NCBI GenBank assembly: GCA_003228395.1
Contig: QIDJ01000085.1
Coordinates: 1 to 14,084, forward strand
Source of the DNA: Flammeovirgaceae bacterium
GTDB taxonomy: Bacteria; Bacteroidota; Bacteroidia; Cytophagales; Cyclobacteriaceae
Length of the DNA stretch: 14,084 nt
Direction: 5' to 3'
How positions within the stretch are numbered: position 1 is the first letter of the stretch; each line of letters begins with the position of its first letter. The position numbers were made by a program, and so were the translations under genes. Below the pieces are notes generated by a model. That model was not told where the DNA came from, did not search any database, and saw nothing but the letters and a program-made list of their open reading frames with translations. Shown one piece after another: positions 1 through 6,653 of this stretch.

Positions 1-359
1 GCCCCCATGCTTTTGAGGATATTGATACGCATTTTGGAAGCATTTTCCGGTAATACGGTCACTACCTTTATTCCGGCATACGCGCCGATAGCAGCATATG
101 AAATAGCGGTATTGCCACTGGAAGCATCGAGAATCGCTTTGCCCGGTGTAAGTTTTCCTGCAATTACCGCCTCGCGGATAATATTATATGCTGGCCTGCT
201 CTTTACACTTCCGCCGAATTGCCACCACTCGGCCTTGGCATGAATTTCAACTTCAGGGCTGGGACTCAACTTGCTGAAGTCTAATAGCGGCGTATTTCCG
301 ATCAGATGAGAGATATTCTCAAGGGAAGTAAAATATCCGGCTGTATATGCTGGTATCAT
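1..359 (-). CDS. Cysteine synthase-family PLP-dependent enzyme (5' part, runs off the window)
   Basis: The first 119 residues are visible; the rest lies left of base 1. The frame reads GNTPLL at residues 21-26, then a GGSVKSRP segment at 49-56 with the probable PLP Schiff-base lysine K53, then the substrate/PLP-binding loop SSGNT at 80-84 and LPENASKMR at 103-111. This order is that of the cysteine synthase / O-acetylserine sulfhydrylase branch of fold-type II PLP enzymes, which make cysteine from an activated serine and sulfide in the cytoplasm. The ATG at 359-357 is fixed by an in-frame TAG directly upstream. The sequence after the lysine is KSRP rather than the usual KDR, and SSGNT replaces TSGNT, so a relative acting on another activated amino acid is possible. 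The fold is secure; CysK versus CysM or another member is not. Confidence 0.88.
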   Translation of the reverse strand, partial: MIPAYTAGYFTSLENISHLIGNTPLLDFSKLSPSPEVEIHAKAEWWQFGGSVKSRPAYNIIREAVIAGKLTPGKAILDASSGNTAISYAAIGAYAGIKVVTVLPENASKMRINILKSMG

Positions 360-390
360 CTAAATATCAATTTTTATAGTGTCAACAAAC

Positions 391-416
391 AAAAAAACCT
401 GTCTTTGGGACAGGTT
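391..416 (-). terminator. Hairpin plus U-tract on the minus strand, just upstream of the cysteine synthase-like gene
   Basis: Bases 396-403 (AACCTGTC) pair perfectly with 409-416 (GACAGGTT) around a 5-base loop. On the minus strand the stem is followed by a run of seven U (complement of 391-397), which is the layout of an intrinsic terminator. On the plus strand no U-run follows, so it acts for leftward transcription. It sits about 30 bases before the start codon at 359. It could be an attenuator in that gene's leader, or the terminator of a gene formerly upstream. Confidence 0.7.
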
Positions 417-433
417 CTGTTATTATTATATGG

Positions 434-492
434 TTAATGGTTACAGCATATCCTCCTATCCCGAATTAATGGTTATGTGCTCACAACAGCAC
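434..492 (-). promoter_or_regulatory. Candidate structured leader of the cysteine synthase-like gene
   Basis: Read leftward, this stretch contains a small hairpin (477-481 GTGCT pairing with 488-492 AGCAC, 6-base loop). It also has a 10-base direct repeat (TTAATGGTTA at 434-443 and 466-475 on the plus strand) and, between the repeats, an AGGAGG (complement of 452-457). Two bases after that lies a minimal reading frame, ATG CTG TAA (449-441). About 20 bases further on is the terminator hairpin. Structure followed by a terminator before a start codon is typical of attenuation or riboswitch control, but I do not recognise a known riboswitch class. Function is inferred only. Confidence 0.3.
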
Positions 493-564
493 GCTACTTT
501 ATTATATATTTTTTGAACTGCAATCATCGATTCAGATCGTATGTAGTTTAAAACGTGTATGTGG

Positions 565-572
565 CAAATTTA
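565..572 (-). promoter_or_regulatory. Putative Bacteroidota-type -7 promoter element (TAAATTTG)
   Basis: The complement of 565-572 reads TAAATTTG, a full match to the TAnnTTTG -7 box used by the primary sigma factor of Bacteroidota. No clear TTG -33 box is seen at the usual distance; the sequence there is T-rich. If used, transcription would start near 556 and give a leader of roughly 200 bases before the cysteine synthase-like start codon, covering the structured region and hairpin. Confidence 0.35.
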
Positions 573-617
573 GTTTCCCTTTTTTAAAAAATCCTTCTTT
601 TTATGAATATTTCACCT

Positions 618-899
618 TCATTCATCTATATTTTCAGTAATAAACCAGGTATCGGCCAGCTTTTTAATTTCAGGATCATTAGCGCATACTACATAAGCCT
701 TACTGTCAGCTTCCAGTTTTAACCGTGAATAAAATTCCGGTGAAATATCAGAAGAAGCTGCCGGACATGGACTGTACAAGTTTAGTTCAGCTCAGGCCTG
801 ACCTATGTGAGTGGCCAGGATAGAGCAGGTACGCAAAATTTCGCCATTCAAAAAATATAAGAAAAAATGTATATTGCTAACAAAATGATGTTTATTCAT
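618..899 (-). pseudogene. Interrupted reading frame, possible gene remnant of unknown function
   Basis: From an ATG at 899-897, one frame stays open for 94 codons to a TGA at 620-618 except for a single in-frame TGA at 794-792. The first 35 codons end in ATHIGQA. The second part, after the stop, has a protein-like composition (for example DISPEFYSRLKLEADSKAY followed by DPEIKKLADTW). I do not recognise a family. It could be a decayed gene, two unrelated short frames, or chance. Apart from this, bases 360-916 hold only the leader elements listed separately, a 12-base palindrome (TTTTTTAAAAAA) at 580-591, and the region upstream of the dipeptidase gene, where I see no clear promoter. Confidence 0.25.
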
Positions 900-916
900 C
901 CTAACCCCGATGTAAA

Positions 917-2239
917 ATGAAATTCTTACAAACTATTTATTTTTTTCTGTTTCTTTTTCTGCTTTCATGCGATGTTAAAGAACCTGTGGATGTATCGAAA
1001 ATGTCTGAGGAAGAACTTGTTGCGTATGCACAAGAAATTCACGACCGTGTGATTACGCTTGATACACATAATGACTTCAATATAAGTAATTTCACAGAAG
1101 AAAAGAATTATACAATGGACCTTGATAACCAGGTGAACCTGCCTAAGATGAAGAAAGGTGGACTTGACGTATCCTGGTTGATTGTTTATACCGGCCAGGG
1201 AGAGCTAAATGAGGAGGGATACCGGAAAGCATATGAAAATGCAATGGAAAAATTTGCAGCCATTCACCGGTTAACTGAAGAAATAGCCCCGGATCAGATT
1301 GAGCTTGCCCTTACTTCTGAAGATGTGAGACGAATTATAGCATCCGGAAAAAAGGTTGCCATGATTGGCATTGAAAACGGGTATTCGATAGGTACGGATA
1401 TTTCAAACGTAAAAAAATTCTACGATCTGGGTGGCAGGTACATGTCGCTTTCACATAACGGACATAGCCAGTTGAGTGATTCAAACACCGGTGAAAGCGA
1501 CAGTGTCTGGCTTCACAACGGAGTTAGCGAACTGGGCAGGGAGGTGATAAAAGAAATGAACAAGTGGGGGGTGATGATAGACGTATCGCATCCATCCAAA
1601 AAGGCTTTTTTGGATATGATCGAACTATCAAAAGCGCCCCTGATTGCTTCTCACTCTTCAGCACGGGCATTGTGCGACCACAGCCGAAACCTGGACGATG
1701 AGCAACTTCTCCTGCTCAAAGAAAACGGGGGAGTAGTACAAACTGTAGCCCTGGGAAGCTATCTGAATGTTGCGAAAAGTGAAACCCATCGCGAAAAAGC
1801 CAATGAACTATACAAATCAATTGCCGCAGAATCGGGGTTTGAAATACTGCCTATGCGCGAAGTATTTGGTCTGGACGAAGCCGATCGAGATGCATATTTT
1901 GAGAAATTCAGGGAAATCCGGGAGTTGGCGAAACCCCGGATGGTTGAAGAAGTAAATGCAGTTGCACCTCCTGTTAATGTTTCGGATTTTGTAGATCACA
2001 TTGATTATATAGCTAATCTGATAGGCATCGAACACGTAGGAATCAGCTCGGATTTTGACGGTGGAGGTGGAATTGAAGGCTGGCAGGATGCATCCGAAAC
2101 GTTTAACGTGACGCTTGAATTAGTGCGCCGTGGTTACACGGAGGAAGAAATCGGGATGATCTGGAGCGGTAACCTGCTGCGTGTGCTTGATGAAGTTCAG
2201 CGAATAGCAAAGGAGATTCAGGCTGCAGGGGAAGAATAA
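917..2239 (+). CDS. Membrane dipeptidase (peptidase family M19), lipoprotein
   Basis: A 440-residue zinc dipeptidase of the renal/membrane dipeptidase family, which hydrolyses dipeptides, often including those with a C-terminal D-residue. The N-terminus is a lipoprotein signal: a hydrophobic run at residues 7-17 and lipobox LLSC with C18 as the lipidated cysteine, so it is probably anchored facing the periplasm or outside. All five metal ligands known from human renal dipeptidase can be matched: H51 and D53 (DTHND), bridging E153 (GIENG), H225 (DVSHPS) and H246 (ASHSSAR). The SDFDG motif is at 378-382 and the C-terminal WSGNLLRVL at 426-434. Length is normal and nothing is missing. It stands apart from its neighbours, 286 bp before the DUF1080 gene, so a link with the sugar genes is uncertain. 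Exact substrate is unknown. Confidence 0.93.
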   Translation: MKFLQTIYFFLFLFLLSCDVKEPVDVSKMSEEELVAYAQEIHDRVITLDTHNDFNISNFTEEKNYTMDLDNQVNLPKMKKGGLDVSWLIVYTGQGELNEEGYRKAYENAMEKFAAIHRLTEEIAPDQIELALTSEDVRRIIASGKKVAMIGIENGYSIGTDISNVKKFYDLGGRYMSLSHNGHSQLSDSNTGESDSVWLHNGVSELGREVIKEMNKWGVMIDVSHPSKKAFLDMIELSKAPLIASHSSARALCDHSRNLDDEQLLLLKENGGVVQTVALGSYLNVAKSETHREKANELYKSIAAESGFEILPMREVFGLDEADRDAYFEKFREIRELAKPRMVEEVNAVAPPVNVSDFVDHIDYIANLIGIEHVGISSDFDGGGGIEGWQDASETFNVTLELVRRGYTEEEIGMIWSGNLLRVLDEVQRIAKEIQAAGEE

Positions 2240-2304
2240 CAAGGTAAATGTGTAAGTTTGAGTTGCAGGTTGGATTGCTATAATCTGCCTTGCTAAAGAA
2301 AAGA

Positions 2305-2418
2305 TTACTGGCTGAATAATCTTCCGGGTTTTGCTGCCGGAATGGGAATGGTAAATATAGGGTCACGCACGGGTTTCTTCACCTCTCCTTGTATGTCATT
2401 ATACCTTTTGGTAATCAT
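2305..2418 (-). CDS. Possible small protein or gene remnant (37 aa), unrecognised
   Basis: In the 286-bp gap between the dipeptidase and DUF1080 genes, a minus-strand ATG (2418-2416) opens a 37-codon frame ending in TAA at 2307-2305. It has a balanced composition, with KKPVRDPIFTIPIPAAKPGR in the middle and end. No family, signal or membrane segment is recognised. The stop lies in a 7-bp AT-rich inverted repeat (AAGATTA 2301-2307 / TAATCTT 2317-2323). It may be a small protein, the tail of a decayed gene or chance. Nothing else is apparent in 2240-2525 except very AT-rich DNA at about 2410-2470. Confidence 0.22.
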   Translation of the reverse strand: MITKRYNDIQGEVKKPVRDPIFTIPIPAAKPGRLFSQ

Positions 2419-2525
2419 CTAATTGATAAATCCATTCAATTATTTTATCATATTTTTTTATAAATTACATTTTCTACAGCAGCAGGTAGATAGTTGGTTC
2501 ATTTAGCATATTTCTTACGATCATT

Positions 2526-3935
2526 ATGAAACATAAAAAAATTAAAATACTTGTAACCGTTGTTCTATTGTTTGCAATAGTATCCTTTTCAGTATTAAGG
2601 AATGACACTTCCGTACAGGATGACGACGGATGGACCGTGATATTCAATGGCAAAGACCTGAATGGCTGGGAGCAGCTTAATGGTGAGGCAGATTTCATGG
2701 TGGAAAATGGGGAGATCATCGGGATTACCAAATCCGGTACACCTAACAGCTTTTTATGTACCGAAGCGAAGTATGGTGATTTTATCCTGGAATTTGAAGT
2801 GATGGTACATCCGGACCTCAACTCGGGTGTGCAGTTTCGCAGCAACAGTCTGAAAGATTATAACAACTACCGTGTTCACGGGTACCAGTTTGAGCTCGAC
2901 CCCAGCCCGCGGGCATTCAGTGGAGGTATTTATGATGAAGCCCGTAGGGGCTGGCTGTATCCATTGTCACGAAATGTGAAAGGGCAAACCGCATTTAAGA
3001 ATGGAAGGTGGAATCATTGCCGGATAGAAGCAATCGGTACTACGATTAACACGTGGATAAATGGGATACAGTGCTCCCGTCTGAAAGATGCGATGACGAG
3101 TAGCGGATTTTTCGGACTGCAGGTACACGGCATCAGCAATGCAGAAGACGCAGGAAAAACCATAAAATGGCGAAATATAAGGATCAAATCAGAAAATCTT
3201 GAAAAGGAGAGATGGAAGCCTGATCCGGAGGTGGAGGAAATGAGTTATCTAGTAAATAAGTTAAGTGAATGGGAAAAACGGCATGGGTGGCGACTGCTGT
3301 GGGATGGAAGCACCGGAAACGGATGGCGTGGAGCTAAACTCGATCATTTCCCGGAATCAGGCTGGGAAATAAAAGACGGCATATTAACCATTATGGCAAA
3401 GAGTGGTGAGGAGGCAACAGGCCCGGGCGACATTGTCACAGAAGATGTTTTCAGCGAATTTGATCTCGAGCTGGAGTTTATGATCACCGAAGGAGCCAAC
3501 AGCGGAATTAAATATTTTGTAAATACGGAACTTAACAAGGAAACGGGGTCTGCCATCGGTTGTGAATTCCAGTTGCTTGACGATTCAAAGCACCCGGATG
3601 CATCATTGGGGGTGAGCGGAAACCGGACACTGGGGTCATTGTATGATCTGATCCCGGCAGACAATATCTCGGTTCCGGGCAGGGCTAAGCAATTCAAGGG
3701 AGTCAACAGGTGGAACAAAGCAAGAATAGTGGTTCGCGGAAATCAGGTAGAACACTGGCTGAACAACGAAAAGGTGGTGGAATATGACAGGGGATCACAG
3801 ATGTTCCGTGCGCTTGTTGCCAATAGCAAATACAGCAAATGGCCTGGTTTCGGCCAATGGCCCGGCGGTCATATTTTATTACAGGACCATGGAAACACGG
3901 TACATTTCAGGAGTATAAAAATAAAAGAGTTTTAA
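2526..3935 (+). CDS. Secreted protein with two tandem DUF1080 (3-keto-disaccharide hydrolase) domains
   Basis: 469 residues. A basic start and hydrophobic segment at about 8-23 form a signal peptide or anchor with no lipobox, so the protein is predicted outside the cytoplasm. Domain 1 (about 35-222) has FNGKDLNGW at 40-48, NSGVQFRS at 99-106, a GRWNHCRIEAIG segment at 160-171 and TWING at 176-180. Domain 2 (about 253-468) repeats the plan: LWDGSTGNGW at 258-267, ANSGIKYF at 324-331, EFQLLDD at 347-353, NRWNKARIVVRG at 394-405, and GHILLQDHG at 448-456. This beta-jelly-roll family (Pfam 3-keto-disaccharide hydrolase) acts on or binds 3-keto glycosides; most members have one domain. It is followed after 22 bp by a Gfo/Idh/MocA gene, fitting a role downstream of sugar oxidation at C3. 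The family is certain, catalysis by either domain is not. Confidence 0.9.
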   Translation: MKHKKIKILVTVVLLFAIVSFSVLRNDTSVQDDDGWTVIFNGKDLNGWEQLNGEADFMVENGEIIGITKSGTPNSFLCTEAKYGDFILEFEVMVHPDLNSGVQFRSNSLKDYNNYRVHGYQFELDPSPRAFSGGIYDEARRGWLYPLSRNVKGQTAFKNGRWNHCRIEAIGTTINTWINGIQCSRLKDAMTSSGFFGLQVHGISNAEDAGKTIKWRNIRIKSENLEKERWKPDPEVEEMSYLVNKLSEWEKRHGWRLLWDGSTGNGWRGAKLDHFPESGWEIKDGILTIMAKSGEEATGPGDIVTEDVFSEFDLELEFMITEGANSGIKYFVNTELNKETGSAIGCEFQLLDDSKHPDASLGVSGNRTLGSLYDLIPADNISVPGRAKQFKGVNRWNKARIVVRGNQVEHWLNNEKVVEYDRGSQMFRALVANSKYSKWPGFGQWPGGHILLQDHGNTVHFRSIKIKEF

Positions 3936-3957
3936 TGATCAGACTAAAAGTAGAGCT

Positions 3958-5289
3958 ATGAAAAATAAAAAAGCCTCCAGGAGGACATTCATTAAAAAAT
4001 CAGCCGCCGGTGTTATCGGAGCAAGTTTCGCAATGTCAGCCAGAAGTTATGCAAACATATTCGGAGCCAATGACAGGGTAAATGTAGTCGTTGCAGGATT
4101 GCATGGAAGGGGAAATGCCCATCTCAACGCCATCAACAGTACTGCAAATACACGGATCAGCGCCATTTGCGATGTGGATTCGAGGGAATTGGCGAAAAGT
4201 TTAGAATTTGTAAACAAAATGACGGGCCTCAAGCCGGATATCACTATTGACATACGCAAATTACTTGAAGATAAGGACATTGATGCTGTCACAATAGCTA
4301 CGCCGGATCACTGGCATGCGCCGATGGCCATGATGGCCATGCAGGCAGGTAAGCATGTCTATCTGGAAAAACCATGTTGCTTCAACCCGCAGGAGGGAAT
4401 GTGGCTGATAGAATCGCAGAAAAAATACGGAAAAGTATTGCAGGTAGGTAATCAGCAGCGTTCTGCTCCAACTTCTATTCAGGCGGTATCCGATATCAGG
4501 GCAGGAATAATAGGTAAGGCATATTTAGGTAAAGCCTGGTATGCCAACGCCAGGCGTTCTATCGGTAAGGGAAAGCATGTGGCAGTGCCCGATTGGCTGG
4601 ATTGGGATTTATGGCAGGGACCGGCGCCACACACGGACTATCGTGACAATTTAGTGCATTATAACTGGCACTGGTTCTGGAACTGGGGAACGGGAGAAAT
4701 CAATAATAACGGATTTCATGAGTTGGATATTTGCCGCTGGGCACTGGGAGTGGACTACCCGTCAAAAGTTACTTCGTCGGGAGGCAGGTACAGCTTTGAG
4801 GATGACTGGCAGTTTTATGATACACAAGTGGCCGGTTTTGAGTTTGGGGATGATAAAATGATTACCTGGGAAGGTAGAAGCTGCAATGGATTCGATATTT
4901 ACGAAAGAGGGAGAGGCGCAACCATTCACGGCACAAACGGCACTGTTTTGCTGGACCGCAATGGCTATTCCGCGTACGACAAATCAGGAAAACTGTTTAA
5001 GCAGGTATTCGAGCGAGGTCACTCGTCAACCACGGATGTAGTGGGGATAGGCGCACTGGATTTGTATCACATGGAAAATTTCATGGAATCCATACGCTCG
5101 GGAAAGAAACTGAATTCACCAATTGACGAAGCGGTGAAAAGTAATTTGATGTGTCATCTTGGAAATATAGCCCAGAAATTTAACCGTACACTGCACACGA
5201 ATCCACAAGATGGCAAAATAATGAACGACAAAGAAGCCATGCAATTATGGGGCCGTGAGTATGCTGAGGGGTGGAAACCTGTAATTTAA
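3958..5289 (+). CDS. Tat-exported Gfo/Idh/MocA-family oxidoreductase (first copy)
   Basis: 443 residues. The N-terminus is a twin-arginine signal: SRRTFIKKS with R8 R9, then a weakly hydrophobic stretch to about residue 28. The Rossmann NAD(P) domain starts at about 40 (VVVAGLHGRG, 43-52), with the acidic CDVD at 71-74. The EKP motif, whose lysine is usually catalytic, is at 137-139 (YLEKPC). In the C-terminal domain HELDICRW (254-261) supplies the H-x-x-D pair typical of sugar dehydrogenases of this family. Such enzymes oxidise or reduce sugars or cyclitols with a tightly bound nicotinamide; the Tat signal implies folding with cofactor before export. Together with the DUF1080 gene just upstream, it is a plausible glycoside 3-dehydrogenase. 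Substrate is inferred, not shown. A gap of 40 bp separates it from the second copy. Confidence 0.92.
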   Translation: MKNKKASRRTFIKKSAAGVIGASFAMSARSYANIFGANDRVNVVVAGLHGRGNAHLNAINSTANTRISAICDVDSRELAKSLEFVNKMTGLKPDITIDIRKLLEDKDIDAVTIATPDHWHAPMAMMAMQAGKHVYLEKPCCFNPQEGMWLIESQKKYGKVLQVGNQQRSAPTSIQAVSDIRAGIIGKAYLGKAWYANARRSIGKGKHVAVPDWLDWDLWQGPAPHTDYRDNLVHYNWHWFWNWGTGEINNNGFHELDICRWALGVDYPSKVTSSGGRYSFEDDWQFYDTQVAGFEFGDDKMITWEGRSCNGFDIYERGRGATIHGTNGTVLLDRNGYSAYDKSGKLFKQVFERGHSSTTDVVGIGALDLYHMENFMESIRSGKKLNSPIDEAVKSNLMCHLGNIAQKFNRTLHTNPQDGKIMNDKEAMQLWGREYAEGWKPVI

Positions 5290-5329
5290 TTTAAGATTCA
5301 TGTTTGTAAAAAATCTTATTATTTAAAAG

Positions 5330-6517
5330 ATGCAACGAAGAAAATTTATAGAATTGGGCGCACTTACAGCACCCGGCATGTTGCTGAGTGCGGATATGCT
5401 GGGAAAAACTACTATATTTTCCGGTGCGGATACCCTGCGATTCGGTATTATTGGCACGGGCAGCAGAGGCAAGGGACTGATGTCGCTTTTCAATAAACTG
5501 CCTGGCGCTGAAATTATCGCCTGCTGCGACATAATACCATTCCGGCTGGAAGAAGGTCTTGGAGTAGCAGGTAAAAAAGCCACCGGATACAGCGATTACA
5601 GAAAATTCCTGGAAAACAAGGATATTGACTGCGTAATTATTTCCACCCCATTCAGTGAACATGGTACCATGGCTGTAGATGCCCTGGAGTCAGGAAAACA
5701 TGTGTACTGCGAAAAAACCATGGCTAAAGGGAATGAAGCCACCAGGAAACTGACAAATGCAGTCAGGGCGTCGGATAAAATATTTCAGGTCGGCTACCAG
5801 TATCACAGTTCAAGGCTTTATGTGCATGTGGCAGATATGATTCGGAATGGCGAACTCGGTGAGATTGCAGCCATTGAGTGCCAGTGGAATCGCAATAATA
5901 ACTGGCGGAGGGAGGTTCCGGATCCGAAGTGGGAACGACTGATAAACTGGCGGATGTACCGGGAGTATTCCGGCGGACTTGTAGCCGAGTTATGCTCCCA
6001 TCAGATGGATTTTGTTAATTGGATTCTGGACGATCATCCTGGAAAAATGATGGGTACCGGTAGCATTGATTACTGGAAAGACGGACGCGAAACATACGAC
6101 AATGTGCATCTGATTTGTGAATATTCGAAAGGAGTTAAAGCTACGTTTACCTGTCTGACTACCAATTCTTTGGGGGATTACAAAATCAAGGTACTGGGCA
6201 AGGATGCTACCATTACACTGGATTATTCGAAGGCCTGGATATATCCTGAAAACGTCAGGTACCGCGAAAAAGGAAATGTGGACGGTGTATCCGGGGCAAC
6301 GGTAAAATGGGCGGAGGACAAAGGATACCCCATAGAGGTGGAACACAAAGACCCTACCCTCCAGGCGCTGCTTGATTTTACAAACAATATTAAAAACAAC
6401 ACGACCCCTGCCGCTAATATTGAAGCCGGCGCCAGGGCATCCTATATGGTGCAGATGTCACTGGATGCCATGGACAATGAAACCATTGAATCCTGGAAAG
6501 ACGATTATAATTTGTAA
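5330..6517 (+). CDS. Gfo/Idh/MocA-family oxidoreductase with short Tat-like signal (second copy)
   Basis: 395 residues. It begins QRRKFIELG (R3 R4) followed by a hydrophobic alanine/leucine stretch to about 24, a short twin-arginine signal. The nucleotide-binding loop is IGTGSRGKG at 41-49 with CCD at 65-67. The position of the usual EKP motif reads EKT (128-130, YCEKTMA), and the C-terminal domain has SHQMDFVNW (223-231), giving H224 and D227. It is clearly diverged from the gene upstream rather than a recent duplicate. In a 3-keto scheme the pair could act on different glycosides or in opposite directions, but the sequence does not say which. It closes the first gene block; 136 bp without a strong terminator follow before the uronate operon. 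Confidence 0.9.
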   Translation: MQRRKFIELGALTAPGMLLSADMLGKTTIFSGADTLRFGIIGTGSRGKGLMSLFNKLPGAEIIACCDIIPFRLEEGLGVAGKKATGYSDYRKFLENKDIDCVIISTPFSEHGTMAVDALESGKHVYCEKTMAKGNEATRKLTNAVRASDKIFQVGYQYHSSRLYVHVADMIRNGELGEIAAIECQWNRNNNWRREVPDPKWERLINWRMYREYSGGLVAELCSHQMDFVNWILDDHPGKMMGTGSIDYWKDGRETYDNVHLICEYSKGVKATFTCLTTNSLGDYKIKVLGKDATITLDYSKAWIYPENVRYREKGNVDGVSGATVKWAEDKGYPIEVEHKDPTLQALLDFTNNIKNNTTPAANIEAGARASYMVQMSLDAMDNETIESWKDDYNL

Positions 6518-6653
6518 CCGTTGGGTTATGGGGAAACGGGAATGAAATATTCAATATGGACAATAACTTCTATGCATTCAATCATTTATCCATTTACGCT
6601 TTTAAGCAATATCTAATAATAACCATATATCTATATATTTTAACAATTAGTGT
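6518..6653 (+). promoter_or_regulatory. Intergenic region upstream of the uronate operon; probable promoter location
   Basis: This is the only gap longer than 50 bp between 3936 and 12904, so it is the likeliest place for the uronate operon promoter and operator. It becomes very AT-rich towards the start codon. TATATTTT at 6634-6641 is one base from the TAnnTTTG box but lies only 12 bases before the ATG. No convincing operator palindrome is seen; short inverted repeats near 6515-6539 (TAACC/GGTTA, CCGTT/AACGG) are too weak to call a terminator. Read-through from the upstream genes is possible. Confidence 0.3.

Noticed and set aside
7..243. Plus-strand 78-codon frame at the left edge
   Set aside because: It lies opposite the cysteine synthase-like coding sequence, whose motifs are clear; it is a shadow frame.
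580..591. 12-base perfect palindrome TTTTTTAAAAAA
   Set aside because: Simple A/T tract in AT-rich intergenic DNA; no loop and no GC stem, so not a credible terminator or operator by itself.
2301..2323. 7-bp inverted repeat AAGATTA/TAATCTT as dipeptidase terminator
   Set aside because: AT-only-leaning short stem, 9-base loop and no U-tract next to it; too weak to call.
2103..2366. Minus-strand 87-codon frame overlapping the dipeptidase 3' end
   Set aside because: Mostly antisense to a conserved M19 C-terminus and has no recognisable motif.
3958..5289. GH109 (NAD-dependent alpha-N-acetylgalactosaminidase) as identity of the first Gfo/Idh/MocA protein
   Set aside because: Length and Tat signal are similar, but the EKP motif and HELDICR block fit the dehydrogenase-type members better than what I recall of GH109 sequences.
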